Shown here piece after piece: positions 7,789 to 16,418 of a stretch of 64,000 nt of DNA. A program made the translations under genes and the position numbers. This stretch comes from Clostridia bacterium (lineage in GTDB: Bacteria > Bacillota > Clostridia > RUG12999), in the NCBI GenBank assembly GCA_022801925.1, contig JAAWTG010000006.1, positions 27,638 to 91,637 on the forward strand, in the 5' to 3' direction. The notes under the pieces were generated by a model. That model did not search any database, was not told the origin of the DNA, and worked only from the letters and a program-made list of their open reading frames with translations. Position 1 is the stretch's first letter; every line of letters starts with the position of its first letter.

Positions 7789-10700
7789 TCAGCGATTCAT
7801 TTGTTTCAGCAACCTATAAATCACAACAAAGGATTCTTCACGTTTCGCATAGGCTTGCGGTGCGAATGTACCGTCGGGATATCCGCTTAACAGTCCCAGT
7901 TTCGCGGCGTATTCCACCTCTTCTTTTGCCCAGCCGGAAACCGCGTTGCCATCTGCAAACCGCGGCGTTTGCGCTTCTTCCGGCGGTGTAATTTCCGCCA
8001 ATTTTGCTGCGTTGTCTAAAATGACTGCCATTTCTTCCCGGGTAATATTTGCGTTTGGATTTGCATTTCCGTCCGTATCGCCTTGTATGAGTCCCTGTTG
8101 TTTGGCTGTCTCCAAAACATTTGCATACCAATCGCCTGCTGTCACGTCATGGAATCCGCCTTGATAAGCGCTCTCCGGCAGATTCAATGCACGAACCACC
8201 ATGGCGACAAACTCGCTGCGTGTGACATCGGTTTGCAACTGCAACGATTCTCCGGAGCCTTTCACGATTCCGGTATCATAAAGGGACGTAATTTCCTGTT
8301 CACCCCAATGCCCGCTGACCTCCGCTTTCATAGTTTCCGTCATGGAACCGTGCGTCCCTCCCGGTCCCGGCGTATCTGTCGGCGTTGGCTGGATTTCCGG
8401 TCCCGGCGTACCCGTCGGCGTGGGCGTAGCGACCGGTACGCTGATACCGCCTCCACCACCTCCGCCGCCTGTTCCATGGGAACTGTTACCCGGCGTCGGA
8501 CGCGGCGTAATAATAGGCGTAGGGATGACAATCGGCGGTTTGACAATATCGGAAGGTTCTGCGCCGAAATAGACATAATCGCCGTCCTGTTTCGCCGCCA
8601 TATTTTTCTGATTCATGCTTACGTTCGTAATGGTATTCCCATTACTATATACAATTAAGTCTGATGCGCCTGCACTTTCTTCCGTAAGCGTGGAGGCGTT
8701 CAGAATCAGATTGCCAACGCTCCAATCAATGGAAATTTCCTGCTGCGCCGCCGAAGCGTTTAACAATGTAACACCGTTTTTATCGTCCTCAATGGTTTTC
8801 ACATCCTGCGCAATGATAGACAGCGCCGCGCCGTCATCTGCGGTTTCCACCAGCAGCAAACCGGCGTCGGTTGTGAAGTTGCCAACAGTATAGGTTCCTT
8901 TTTTCGCCGTGTTGTGTAGCTGGAAATATTGGTAAGTCGTGGTTGCTCCCGTTGATTCCTCCTGCATGGTGAATTCATAGGCAGAGGCGTCCTCGCGGGT
9001 CAACCCTTCCACTTCCACTTCCTGCACGCTGACGTCAAAACGCTGTCCGACATTTTCCGGCAGAAGAATCGTATTGAAAACGGCTGTTCCGCTGGTTTGC
9101 ATGGTATAATCCGCATATTTGGCATTGGAGAAGCTGTTCTGCCCTTCCGAATAGTATCCGTCTTTAATCGCCGCTGCGTTAAACCGCTCCGGCGCAACCG
9201 GTACGACCTGAATGTTCACGTCGTTAAATCCTGTCCGGATTGTTTTTGTCGTGCTGTCCAGACTGATGTTAGCCTCCGGCAGGAAATGCCAGTTTTGTAC
9301 ATAGGAATAGGAGCCTGCACTTTTCGGCGTCAGATAGTCGTTCACCAGCCAGAAACCAGGTTTGACAAACAAAATGCTTCTGCTGTAGTTTGCACGCGGT
9401 TCATTAGGTGTTGTTCCCAACATAAAATCATAGGAATTGTTAGTCTCCCACCGTGGAATGCTGCCGGAATTTTTTCCGATTGACTGCTGATAATTGAGAT
9501 CGGTGCCCGAAGCATATACACTAACCAGATTATGCCCTCTTGTGGAAATCAGAAAATCCCTTCTGGGGTCTTTACTGTATGAACCATAGAGCGGGTCAAC
9601 CAGCAAATATTGTCCATATGCCTTCACAACAAGGTTCAAATCATCCGGATGCGCATGGCTTCCCATACCGCCGTCCACACTGGTATAGAGATAATTTGCA
9701 TTGGCGTCCCAGCCGGTGCGCATAGCAATTTTACGCCCAACCGGAAACAGAATGGAAGTGAAGTCCGGCGCATATCCTTCCGCGCCGTCCGAACCGGCAA
9801 ACAACAAATGCGGGTCGTTATACCATTTGCCGACTGCCAGCAATCTGGATTTATAGTTTCCGCGATGACTGTAGCCGTCGCCTTCCTGGTGGTCGCTGTA
9901 GCCGGGCATGCTGGAATACATCATGTATTGCGCCAGTCCATGAATCGCTTTAATGGTTTGGTCTGTGAACGGATATTCCGTTTCTCCCATCATGTCTGCC
10001 ACTTTCTTTGCGTCCACTGTGGAAGCCAGCGCGTAGTCCGTGTAGCCGAGCGCCAATTCTTTACAGCTTGTATCCGATAACATAATACCGCCGCAAATGG
10101 TATCATAGCGCGATTTCACACGGGAAATCCAAGCGCCTGAATCTTTGAATTCCGGAAAATTCATCGCCACGGTATAGAGCCCGAGCGTTTCCGAGGAACC
10201 CCAGTTATTAGATGATGTGAAACCCTTTGAATCGTTCGCTTCATCCCACATATATTTCATGAAATAGGTGAACGTTTCCGCCGTCATATATTCACTGTTC
10301 AAAAGCTGCATAAACAGTCCCGGCAGACACTGCGTCCGCAGCGCCACGTCCAGCGTTTTCAAATACGCTTTATTCGGTGTATTTGTTTTGGGAATTTTGT
10401 AGGGATTTCTAATATCCGACATTTTTTTCATAGATACCGTTATAAAATCCATAAGTTGCCGGATGGCAGTATAAGCATAGGACTCATCTCCCGTTGCATT
10501 ATAGAGTTTCACCAATTTGTCAAACCATGTATTGAAACGCAGCAGTTCCTCCTGATACCGGTATCCCGCGCCGCTCGGCTGATCCCAGCCCCAACTGAGG
10601 TCTTGGTCGTAGGAAAAAATCAACTGCGCCAACGCGTTGGAATAGGTCAGATTATTTTCGCTCCACGAGGTATCACCGTTATGAATCACAACCACTTTTT

Positions 10701-11967
10701 TGGGTTTCACGTCGGCTGTTCCTGCGTCAATCGTTTGCTGTAAGGTTTTGCTGCCCTCCGGCGTGATGTCGCCGGTTCCCAGATTCACGCCGTTAAATCC
10801 GCGCAGATTCAGGGTTGCCGCTGTAATCGTATCTCCCTTTTTCAGTCCGTTCAAAGTAAAACGAATATAAATTCGGTTCGTTTTGTCATTCACGAGTTCC
10901 GACGTACCAATGGCATCCTCCCGCGCTTCCAGAAACATTTTTTTGCCGTAGTTTTTTCCTTTGTTTCCTCCCGCACTGATATAGGTATCGTTGGAGGGAT
11001 AGAGCGTCAAGTCCGTCCCGTTTACTTTTACCTGAATATAGGGAGTACTGTCCGGCACGGTGGAATCTTTGCTATAGATTTTTGCCAGACCGCCGTCTTT
11101 ATTGGTTGCCGTGATATAGAACGACAATTCCGAAGTTTTGGTGAAATTGCTTTTCACAATGTCGGTGATATCCGCCTGAACATATTTGTCTTGGTCAAAG
11201 GACATCACCGCAACCGGCGTCAGTCCGCTGTTGCCGTTATACATAAAGTTTTCTTTCAGCAAATCCGCTGTGATAGTATCCTTCACGGTGGTACTGACGT
11301 CTTTTTTCCGGTTCCGTTTTGCTTCCACAAAAATGTAGTAGTTATATAAGCATTCTTTTGCTAACTGATAGTCCCCTTCTTTGACTGCCTGTTCCACCGA
11401 CGCCATATCGGGATATTTGGCATAGTTAATTCTTGGTTCCATTACCCATTTATTTTTTGCCGCGTCCCATTTCCCAAAAAATGCTTCGTCTGTCATGTCA
11501 GGATTATTAAAAATAACAGTGTTACCCTTATCATCTTTTCCTTCATGATAGTCATAATCATATTGCGGGTCCTGTGCAATCGGATAGCCAAAAGTACTGT
11601 CGATATATCCGTCCGCCTGCGCTGCAATTTGCTCCTGTTCCTCCGACGTTTCCAGCGCTACCGTTGTTTCCGCCGGCTCATTTTCCGACAAATCCGGTTG
11701 TGATTCTGCGGTTTCCGGTTCCACCGGCTGTGGTTCGCCGTTTTCTTCCGCCAACATTTCTTCTGTTGTTTTATCCGGATATTCTGTCTCCGGAACCACA
11801 TATTCCGGCACATCGTCCGCCAATTCGTCCATCAGCGCAAAAACGTCCTCCGGCGGCACAGCCGCCGGATCCGTTTCGGAGTCTGCCAGTGCAGTCGGAA
11901 TCGTTGCTGTCAGCATAGCCGTACCCAGCAGCAATGCTAACAGCCGTTTGCTTTTTCCTCGTTTCAT
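7789..11967 (-). CDS. SLH-anchored heparinase II/III-type polysaccharide lyase
   Basis: 1392 aa, exported. The signal peptide ends near TALA-28 and is followed by a Glu/Pro-rich spacer to ~120. A beta module with NDTYISAGGNKGKNYG resembles DNRLRE/CBM96 carbohydrate-binding domains (~290-400). An alpha/alpha toroid follows (~470-720, with NNWGSSETLGLYTVAMNFPE), then the heparinase II/III beta-sandwich (GSHAHPDDLNLVV, YLLVDPLYGSY; ~760-960). A Thr/Pro linker with a run of eight glycines leads to three C-terminal SLH repeats, the last ending FVVIYRLL. It would cleave uronic-acid polysaccharide at the cell surface; the exact polymer cannot be told. GGAGG precedes the ATG. It lies 12 bp after the upstream SLH gene, so they form one operon. 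Confidence 0.88.
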   Translation of the reverse strand: MKRGKSKRLLALLLGTAMLTATIPTALADSETDPAAVPPEDVFALMDELADDVPEYVVPETEYPDKTTEEMLAEENGEPQPVEPETAESQPDLSENEPAETTVALETSEEQEQIAAQADGYIDSTFGYPIAQDPQYDYDYHEGKDDKGNTVIFNNPDMTDEAFFGKWDAAKNKWVMEPRINYAKYPDMASVEQAVKEGDYQLAKECLYNYYIFVEAKRNRKKDVSTTVKDTITADLLKENFMYNGNSGLTPVAVMSFDQDKYVQADITDIVKSNFTKTSELSFYITATNKDGGLAKIYSKDSTVPDSTPYIQVKVNGTDLTLYPSNDTYISAGGNKGKNYGKKMFLEAREDAIGTSELVNDKTNRIYIRFTLNGLKKGDTITAATLNLRGFNGVNLGTGDITPEGSKTLQQTIDAGTADVKPKKVVVIHNGDTSWSENNLTYSNALAQLIFSYDQDLSWGWDQPSGAGYRYQEELLRFNTWFDKLVKLYNATGDESYAYTAIRQLMDFITVSMKKMSDIRNPYKIPKTNTPNKAYLKTLDVALRTQCLPGLFMQLLNSEYMTAETFTYFMKYMWDEANDSKGFTSSNNWGSSETLGLYTVAMNFPEFKDSGAWISRVKSRYDTICGGIMLSDTSCKELALGYTDYALASTVDAKKVADMMGETEYPFTDQTIKAIHGLAQYMMYSSMPGYSDHQEGDGYSHRGNYKSRLLAVGKWYNDPHLLFAGSDGAEGYAPDFTSILFPVGRKIAMRTGWDANANYLYTSVDGGMGSHAHPDDLNLVVKAYGQYLLVDPLYGSYSKDPRRDFLISTRGHNLVSVYASGTDLNYQQSIGKNSGSIPRWETNNSYDFMLGTTPNEPRANYSRSILFVKPGFWLVNDYLTPKSAGSYSYVQNWHFLPEANISLDSTTKTIRTGFNDVNIQVVPVAPERFNAAAIKDGYYSEGQNSFSNAKYADYTMQTSGTAVFNTILLPENVGQRFDVSVQEVEVEGLTREDASAYEFTMQEESTGATTTYQYFQLHNTAKKGTYTVGNFTTDAGLLLVETADDGAALSIIAQDVKTIEDDKNGVTLLNASAAQQEISIDWSVGNLILNASTLTEESAGASDLIVYSNGNTITNVSMNQKNMAAKQDGDYVYFGAEPSDIVKPPIVIPTPIITPRPTPGNSSHGTGGGGGGGGISVPVATPTPTGTPGPEIQPTPTDTPGPGGTHGSMTETMKAEVSGHWGEQEITSLYDTGIVKGSGESLQLQTDVTRSEFVAMVVRALNLPESAYQGGFHDVTAGDWYANVLETAKQQGLIQGDTDGNANPNANITREEMAVILDNAAKLAEITPPEEAQTPRFADGNAVSGWAKEEVEYAAKLGLLSGYPDGTFAPQAYAKREESFVVIYRLLKQMNR

Positions 11968-11979
11968 TCTGACTCCTCC

Positions 11980-14900
11980 TTAATTCATCATTCCACAAAT
12001 AATCTTTGCCGCTTCTGCGCGGGTGGCATTTTGCTGCGGCCCGAAGGAACCGTCCGCATATCCGCCGATAATACCCGCCTGCTGCATTTGCTGCACGCTG
12101 TCTTGTGCATAGCCGCTAATCTGTCCGTCATCTGTAAATGTTTTTTCATTTTCCATTTGTGTCAACGTCCGTTTCACTGCCGCCAGCGCACGCGTACTCA
12201 TCACTGCCATATCTTCTCTGGTAATGTTGCTTCCTGTGCCGAACGTTGTTTCGGTTGTGCCGCTGACAATGCCCAGTTCCATCGCTTTGGCAATATAGGG
12301 ATAGCACCAGTCGCTGCCGGATACGTCCGTCAAATTCACATCTTTTATATCGTTAATGGCAATGCCAAGCGCATTCATCAGCATTTTCAAGAATTCTTCT
12401 CTGGTGATTTGTGCTTCCGGATTGAAGTTCCCGTTTTCATCTCCATTTACAATTTGGTGGGATTTCAGCGTTTCAATGTAGTTATATCCCCAATAATCGC
12501 GGGGCACATCGCGGAAGCTTCCTGTCGTCTGTGAACCGGTCTCATTCCCTACCGGGCTGTTCACAGAGGGCGTTGTCGGCAGTGCTGCGCCAATTCCGCC
12601 GCCTCCTCCGCCGCTGCCGCCGGACGGACGGTTTCCGACCGGCGTTCCGCCATTGCCGCCGCCAAGTCCTTGTACCGAGAAAGGATAGGAGTCTTCGCCG
12701 CCTTTTGTGGGGCTATATGTATCTCCCGTTTTTGCAAAAGCTTCCACACGCAGCGTTCCCGATTTTGTTGTGCTGGGACGAACCACTGTCCCGTCATTCA
12801 TCAATGCACTTGTATCAGAAGATGCATAAACAAATTTAGAACCGTAAAGTGCGCCTGTCTGCGGCAAATCCACATTTGCTGTCAGCCCCATCAGGCTGCC
12901 CAATTGATATTTTAATGCCAACAGGTCTGCTGTGACTTTTGTTTCTTCACCGCCGGTTAAAAATACCTGTATTTCCGCCAATCCAACATTACTGGTTGCC
13001 ACTTTTTCCGTGACGCGGAACCGGAGGTAGCGTGCCAGCGTCTGGTTCACGGAAATGAACTGCAGCGCTTCGCCAAGCGTTCCGCCTGTAGCAAGCTGCG
13101 TATAGTTTTTTCCGTCCACAGAAGATTCCAAAACAAATTTCCGCAGCGGATAGGTATCCAGAATCATCGCTTCTTTCAGCATGATTTGGTTAAACACCTG
13201 TACTTGACCAAAATCAATGGTCAAAGCAGGGTCTTCTGTGTTCGTCCATTTCGCCGTTTCCCAGTTTGTGCCAACGTTTCCGTCCACTGCGCTTTCCGGC
13301 CCGCTGCCTTTTTTGCTGCCCACATTGGAGCTTGCCTTTTGATTCAGCGCCAAATTGCCTTCCGGAATATGAACCGCTTTCAGCGGGTCAAACACTTTTT
13401 CTATATAATTTTGAGGGTCGTCTAACATTTCCAGCCGGAACGTCATCACAATACCGTCTACGTCCTCTGTGATTGTTCCGAGTTTCCCATCGTTTCCGAC
13501 CACTTCCGGTTTGGAGCTGGTCCATGTCACTTTTGTGCCGGGCAGGGCTTTCGTATTCAGTGCAATATCGCCGGATACAAAACCTTTCAACTTGGTAATT
13601 GCGCTGTAGTAGTCCACGTTATCTACAATATATTGCGGCACATAGCCTTTGTTGACAATCACTTTTACTTTATTGATTTCTACGATACCGGTGTTATTAT
13701 ATTTCTTTCCTTCTACGCTGTTATCCACGCCGTTGATTTCAATGTAACTCAAATTGGTGGCTTCCTCACGGATAAATTTGTTGCTTACCAGTGTTTTATA
13801 ATTTTCCGTACCGTCGTCCGCCACTTCCAGCGTCAGGCGTTTGGTTTTCAAATTGAACCGCGCTTTTATTTTCAGCGTCAAATCCGCAGTCGCCACGTCC
13901 ACTCTGGGATGCGTCGGGCTTTCGGACAAAGTCGGTCTGCAAACATAGGTATAACCGTGTCCGCCGCCGGCTTTTCCGCTGTAAATCGTAAAGATACGGT
14001 TTCCTGCGTCGTCATAGGGAATAATTTCCACTTTTTCGCAAGCAGCCGGCAGATGAACGTCTGCTTCCACAATCATTTCACCGGTTATTTTCAGTTTTTC
14101 ATCGCCCAGCGCCGGATAAATACGGACGGTCGTCCCTGTTCCGCCGCTCGTTCCGGTACGGTCAAGCAAGAGTTTGCCGCCTTCTTGTTTGATTTTACCC
14201 ACACCCGGCACCTGCTCAATGTTCGCCGCAATATCGCTGCCGGAAAAATCGGTTTCATACAGGGTATATAACCCGTTCATGAAATTGACTCCCATTTTCA
14301 AATCAAATGTTTTTTGCAGCGTTTTGCCGCCAAAAGAAAACGTTGCTGTCATGGTGACAGGCAGTTTTGCGTTATCACCCAATTTGACAATGGTTCCGTC
14401 GTTGTTCATCACGGTCGTGTCGGAGGACGTCCATGTGATGGTGGTACCGAATGCGCCTGTCTGCGGCAGGGATTTCAGGTTTGCCGTGATTTCGTCCGGA
14501 TCCTCGTCCGTCAAATCCGCCATTGTCAGTTTTTCCGCCGCCGCCTCAAGAATTTGCAGCGGGTCTGTGATGGCTCCCACGGTCAAATGAAATTCTTTAT
14601 ACATATCTATGCCGGAATCACTCATTTTTGCCGTCAAAACAACATCTACATCGTCGCCAATCGGACGCGTCACAGCGCCTGTTGCCGAAATTGCAGCCGC
14701 ATTGCTGGTCGTCCATGTCAGCGCTTTTCCGCCCACAGAAGACGGCAGAGATTTCAAATCCTCCACCACCGCGTCCGGCGTGTCGGTCAGTTTGTCAATC
14801 GTCAAATTTTCAAAGATTGCTGCAAGCGCCGCTGTTTCTGCTTGTTTATAGTTTTCCGTTTCATAGATTTTGGAAGAATAGATTGCGATAGAATCGTCCT

Positions 14901-16401
14901 TATTATTACTGGGCTTCAAGCCAAGATAAATTCCTGCAAGTCCGCCCCAGTTCTGATCCATCGTCCTTGCTTCCTGTCCCTCAAAGTTTATTGTCCATGC
15001 ACCGGTATTGTTCGTGTCCAGCGTATAAATAATCTTGTTCTTTCTATCATTGGGTGAGCCATTACTCTGGACAACCCTTGTATCTCCGGTTGCAATCCAA
15101 ACATTTGCATTGGAAGTCGTTAAACTGACGCCGGCACCTTTTGCAAGCGAACCGCCGGCTTTCTTGGAAAAGCCGACCGCCGCCAACTGTGTGGTCACAT
15201 GAGGTTTCACTTCCAACTCCAACTGATATTTTCCGAACAGTTCATCTGTATAGATCGCGCTGCGCGTTGCCGCGTCATAGGGCACGGCATAGATTTTCAG
15301 CGGGTGGTTCATGGTTATCTTTTCAGCATTATCGCTGCTGTTTGCCACCGTTTTTGTCATCTTCAACGCGCCGTCTTCAATCGTATGTTTCGTCATCGTT
15401 TCCGTCTCACTTGAAACAATCCAGCCTTCCGCCATGTTGGTTTCCGTATCAATGACAGTATTTTCATAGGTTTCACTGAATATCAGTGTCGGCTCAACCG
15501 GAGACGGTGACGGGCTCGCGCTCGGGGAAGCTGAAGGCGACACCGTCGGAGACGTTGTTGGAGAAGACGATGGTGAGGTTGTGGGAGAGGTTGATGGCAC
15601 CGGGTCTACGCTGGTATCCGGCGGCGTAGTCGGGTCTTCCGTTCCGTTCCATTCATAGACCTTAATGCTTCTCAGCTGCACATAGTCATCTTGGCTGAGA
15701 TAATTTTTAAACTCACATTTTAGCGTACGGATATCAACGCCGCCCCAACTCGGATTGTACGGTCCGCCCAACTTTGTTTGGTTGCTTGTTCCTTCATAAA
15801 CCGAAAACGCGCCGGTGGATGTATCCAAAATATATCCAAATGCATAAGGCTGTCCTTTTGTGTGGCTTCCCAAATCATTAGCATAATCTGCGCCATTGTT
15901 AGCCGCATTTCCTTTGTTAATATTAAATTTAGACGAATTACTGTTAAAAACAAAGGCGCTATGTGTTCCGTTCTCTGTTCCATTTGCTTTCTTTCCGGCA
16001 CACGATGCAAAAAGCTGTGCGTTTTTACCCGCAACAGTCTTCATACCATCTACAACAGTCACTTCAAAATAGTATTTTTTAGCGCTGTCCATGATGAAAT
16101 CCTGACCGTCTTTTTTCAGCGGCACTTCAAATTTCAACTGATCGCCGGCAGCCGAGTAGTTCCCATCCGCCTTTGCTTTTACTTGCAAATAATTTTCCGT
16201 TGTAGAGGTGATTTCCAAATTTGCATTCCCTGCCTGCGTCACAGTATATTCACTCTCGCCGCTTCCAAGCTGCATATTCAAAACCTGTGTCCACTGCGAT
16301 TCCTCACTTCCGCCTTCTTCTGCCATCACCGGTATCATGCTGCCTATGACGGATACCATCATCACCAAAGACAGCAGTAAACTAATACTTCTTTTTTTCA
16401 T
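11980..16401 (-). CDS. Large SLH-anchored surface protein with Ig-like and discoidin (F5/8 type C) domains
   Basis: 1473 aa, exported (signal peptide to about VMAEE). Order: a beta-sandwich module (~35-255), a Ser/Thr/Pro repeat linker (~260-310, with TSPSSSPTTSP), a second lectin-like module (~315-520), several atrophied bacterial Ig-like repeats (LTWTTSNAAAIS, ITWTSSDTTVMNNDG, VTWTSSKPEVVGNDG), and a discoidin-type carbohydrate-binding domain (~1095-1215, NLALNQKASSNVG, with VDGNVGTNWET and LRFRVTEK). It ends with a glycine-rich linker and three SLH repeats. No catalytic domain is recognised; it is probably a surface glycan-binding scaffold. It is the second gene of the operon that starts at 19139 and sits 17 bp after the preceding stop. 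Confidence 0.85.
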   Translation of the reverse strand: MKKRSISLLLSLVMMVSVIGSMIPVMAEEGGSEESQWTQVLNMQLGSGESEYTVTQAGNANLEITSTTENYLQVKAKADGNYSAAGDQLKFEVPLKKDGQDFIMDSAKKYYFEVTVVDGMKTVAGKNAQLFASCAGKKANGTENGTHSAFVFNSNSSKFNINKGNAANNGADYANDLGSHTKGQPYAFGYILDTSTGAFSVYEGTSNQTKLGGPYNPSWGGVDIRTLKCEFKNYLSQDDYVQLRSIKVYEWNGTEDPTTPPDTSVDPVPSTSPTTSPSSSPTTSPTVSPSASPSASPSPSPVEPTLIFSETYENTVIDTETNMAEGWIVSSETETMTKHTIEDGALKMTKTVANSSDNAEKITMNHPLKIYAVPYDAATRSAIYTDELFGKYQLELEVKPHVTTQLAAVGFSKKAGGSLAKGAGVSLTTSNANVWIATGDTRVVQSNGSPNDRKNKIIYTLDTNNTGAWTINFEGQEARTMDQNWGGLAGIYLGLKPSNNKDDSIAIYSSKIYETENYKQAETAALAAIFENLTIDKLTDTPDAVVEDLKSLPSSVGGKALTWTTSNAAAISATGAVTRPIGDDVDVVLTAKMSDSGIDMYKEFHLTVGAITDPLQILEAAAEKLTMADLTDEDPDEITANLKSLPQTGAFGTTITWTSSDTTVMNNDGTIVKLGDNAKLPVTMTATFSFGGKTLQKTFDLKMGVNFMNGLYTLYETDFSGSDIAANIEQVPGVGKIKQEGGKLLLDRTGTSGGTGTTVRIYPALGDEKLKITGEMIVEADVHLPAACEKVEIIPYDDAGNRIFTIYSGKAGGGHGYTYVCRPTLSESPTHPRVDVATADLTLKIKARFNLKTKRLTLEVADDGTENYKTLVSNKFIREEATNLSYIEINGVDNSVEGKKYNNTGIVEINKVKVIVNKGYVPQYIVDNVDYYSAITKLKGFVSGDIALNTKALPGTKVTWTSSKPEVVGNDGKLGTITEDVDGIVMTFRLEMLDDPQNYIEKVFDPLKAVHIPEGNLALNQKASSNVGSKKGSGPESAVDGNVGTNWETAKWTNTEDPALTIDFGQVQVFNQIMLKEAMILDTYPLRKFVLESSVDGKNYTQLATGGTLGEALQFISVNQTLARYLRFRVTEKVATSNVGLAEIQVFLTGGEETKVTADLLALKYQLGSLMGLTANVDLPQTGALYGSKFVYASSDTSALMNDGTVVRPSTTKSGTLRVEAFAKTGDTYSPTKGGEDSYPFSVQGLGGGNGGTPVGNRPSGGSGGGGGGIGAALPTTPSVNSPVGNETGSQTTGSFRDVPRDYWGYNYIETLKSHQIVNGDENGNFNPEAQITREEFLKMLMNALGIAINDIKDVNLTDVSGSDWCYPYIAKAMELGIVSGTTETTFGTGSNITREDMAVMSTRALAAVKRTLTQMENEKTFTDDGQISGYAQDSVQQMQQAGIIGGYADGSFGPQQNATRAEAAKIICGMMN

Positions 16402-16418
16402 TGTCCGTCTCCTCCTTC

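Noticed and set aside
8440..8480. Short run of GCC/ACC-like triplets considered as a microsatellite of interest
   Set aside because: It encodes the eight-glycine linker of the lyase; contraction or expansion is possible but nothing else supports a phase-variable role.
15480..15600. Repetitive DNA near 15.5 kb considered as a CRISPR or satellite array
   Set aside because: It simply encodes a Ser/Thr/Pro linker of the SLH scaffold protein; there are no regular repeats with spacers.
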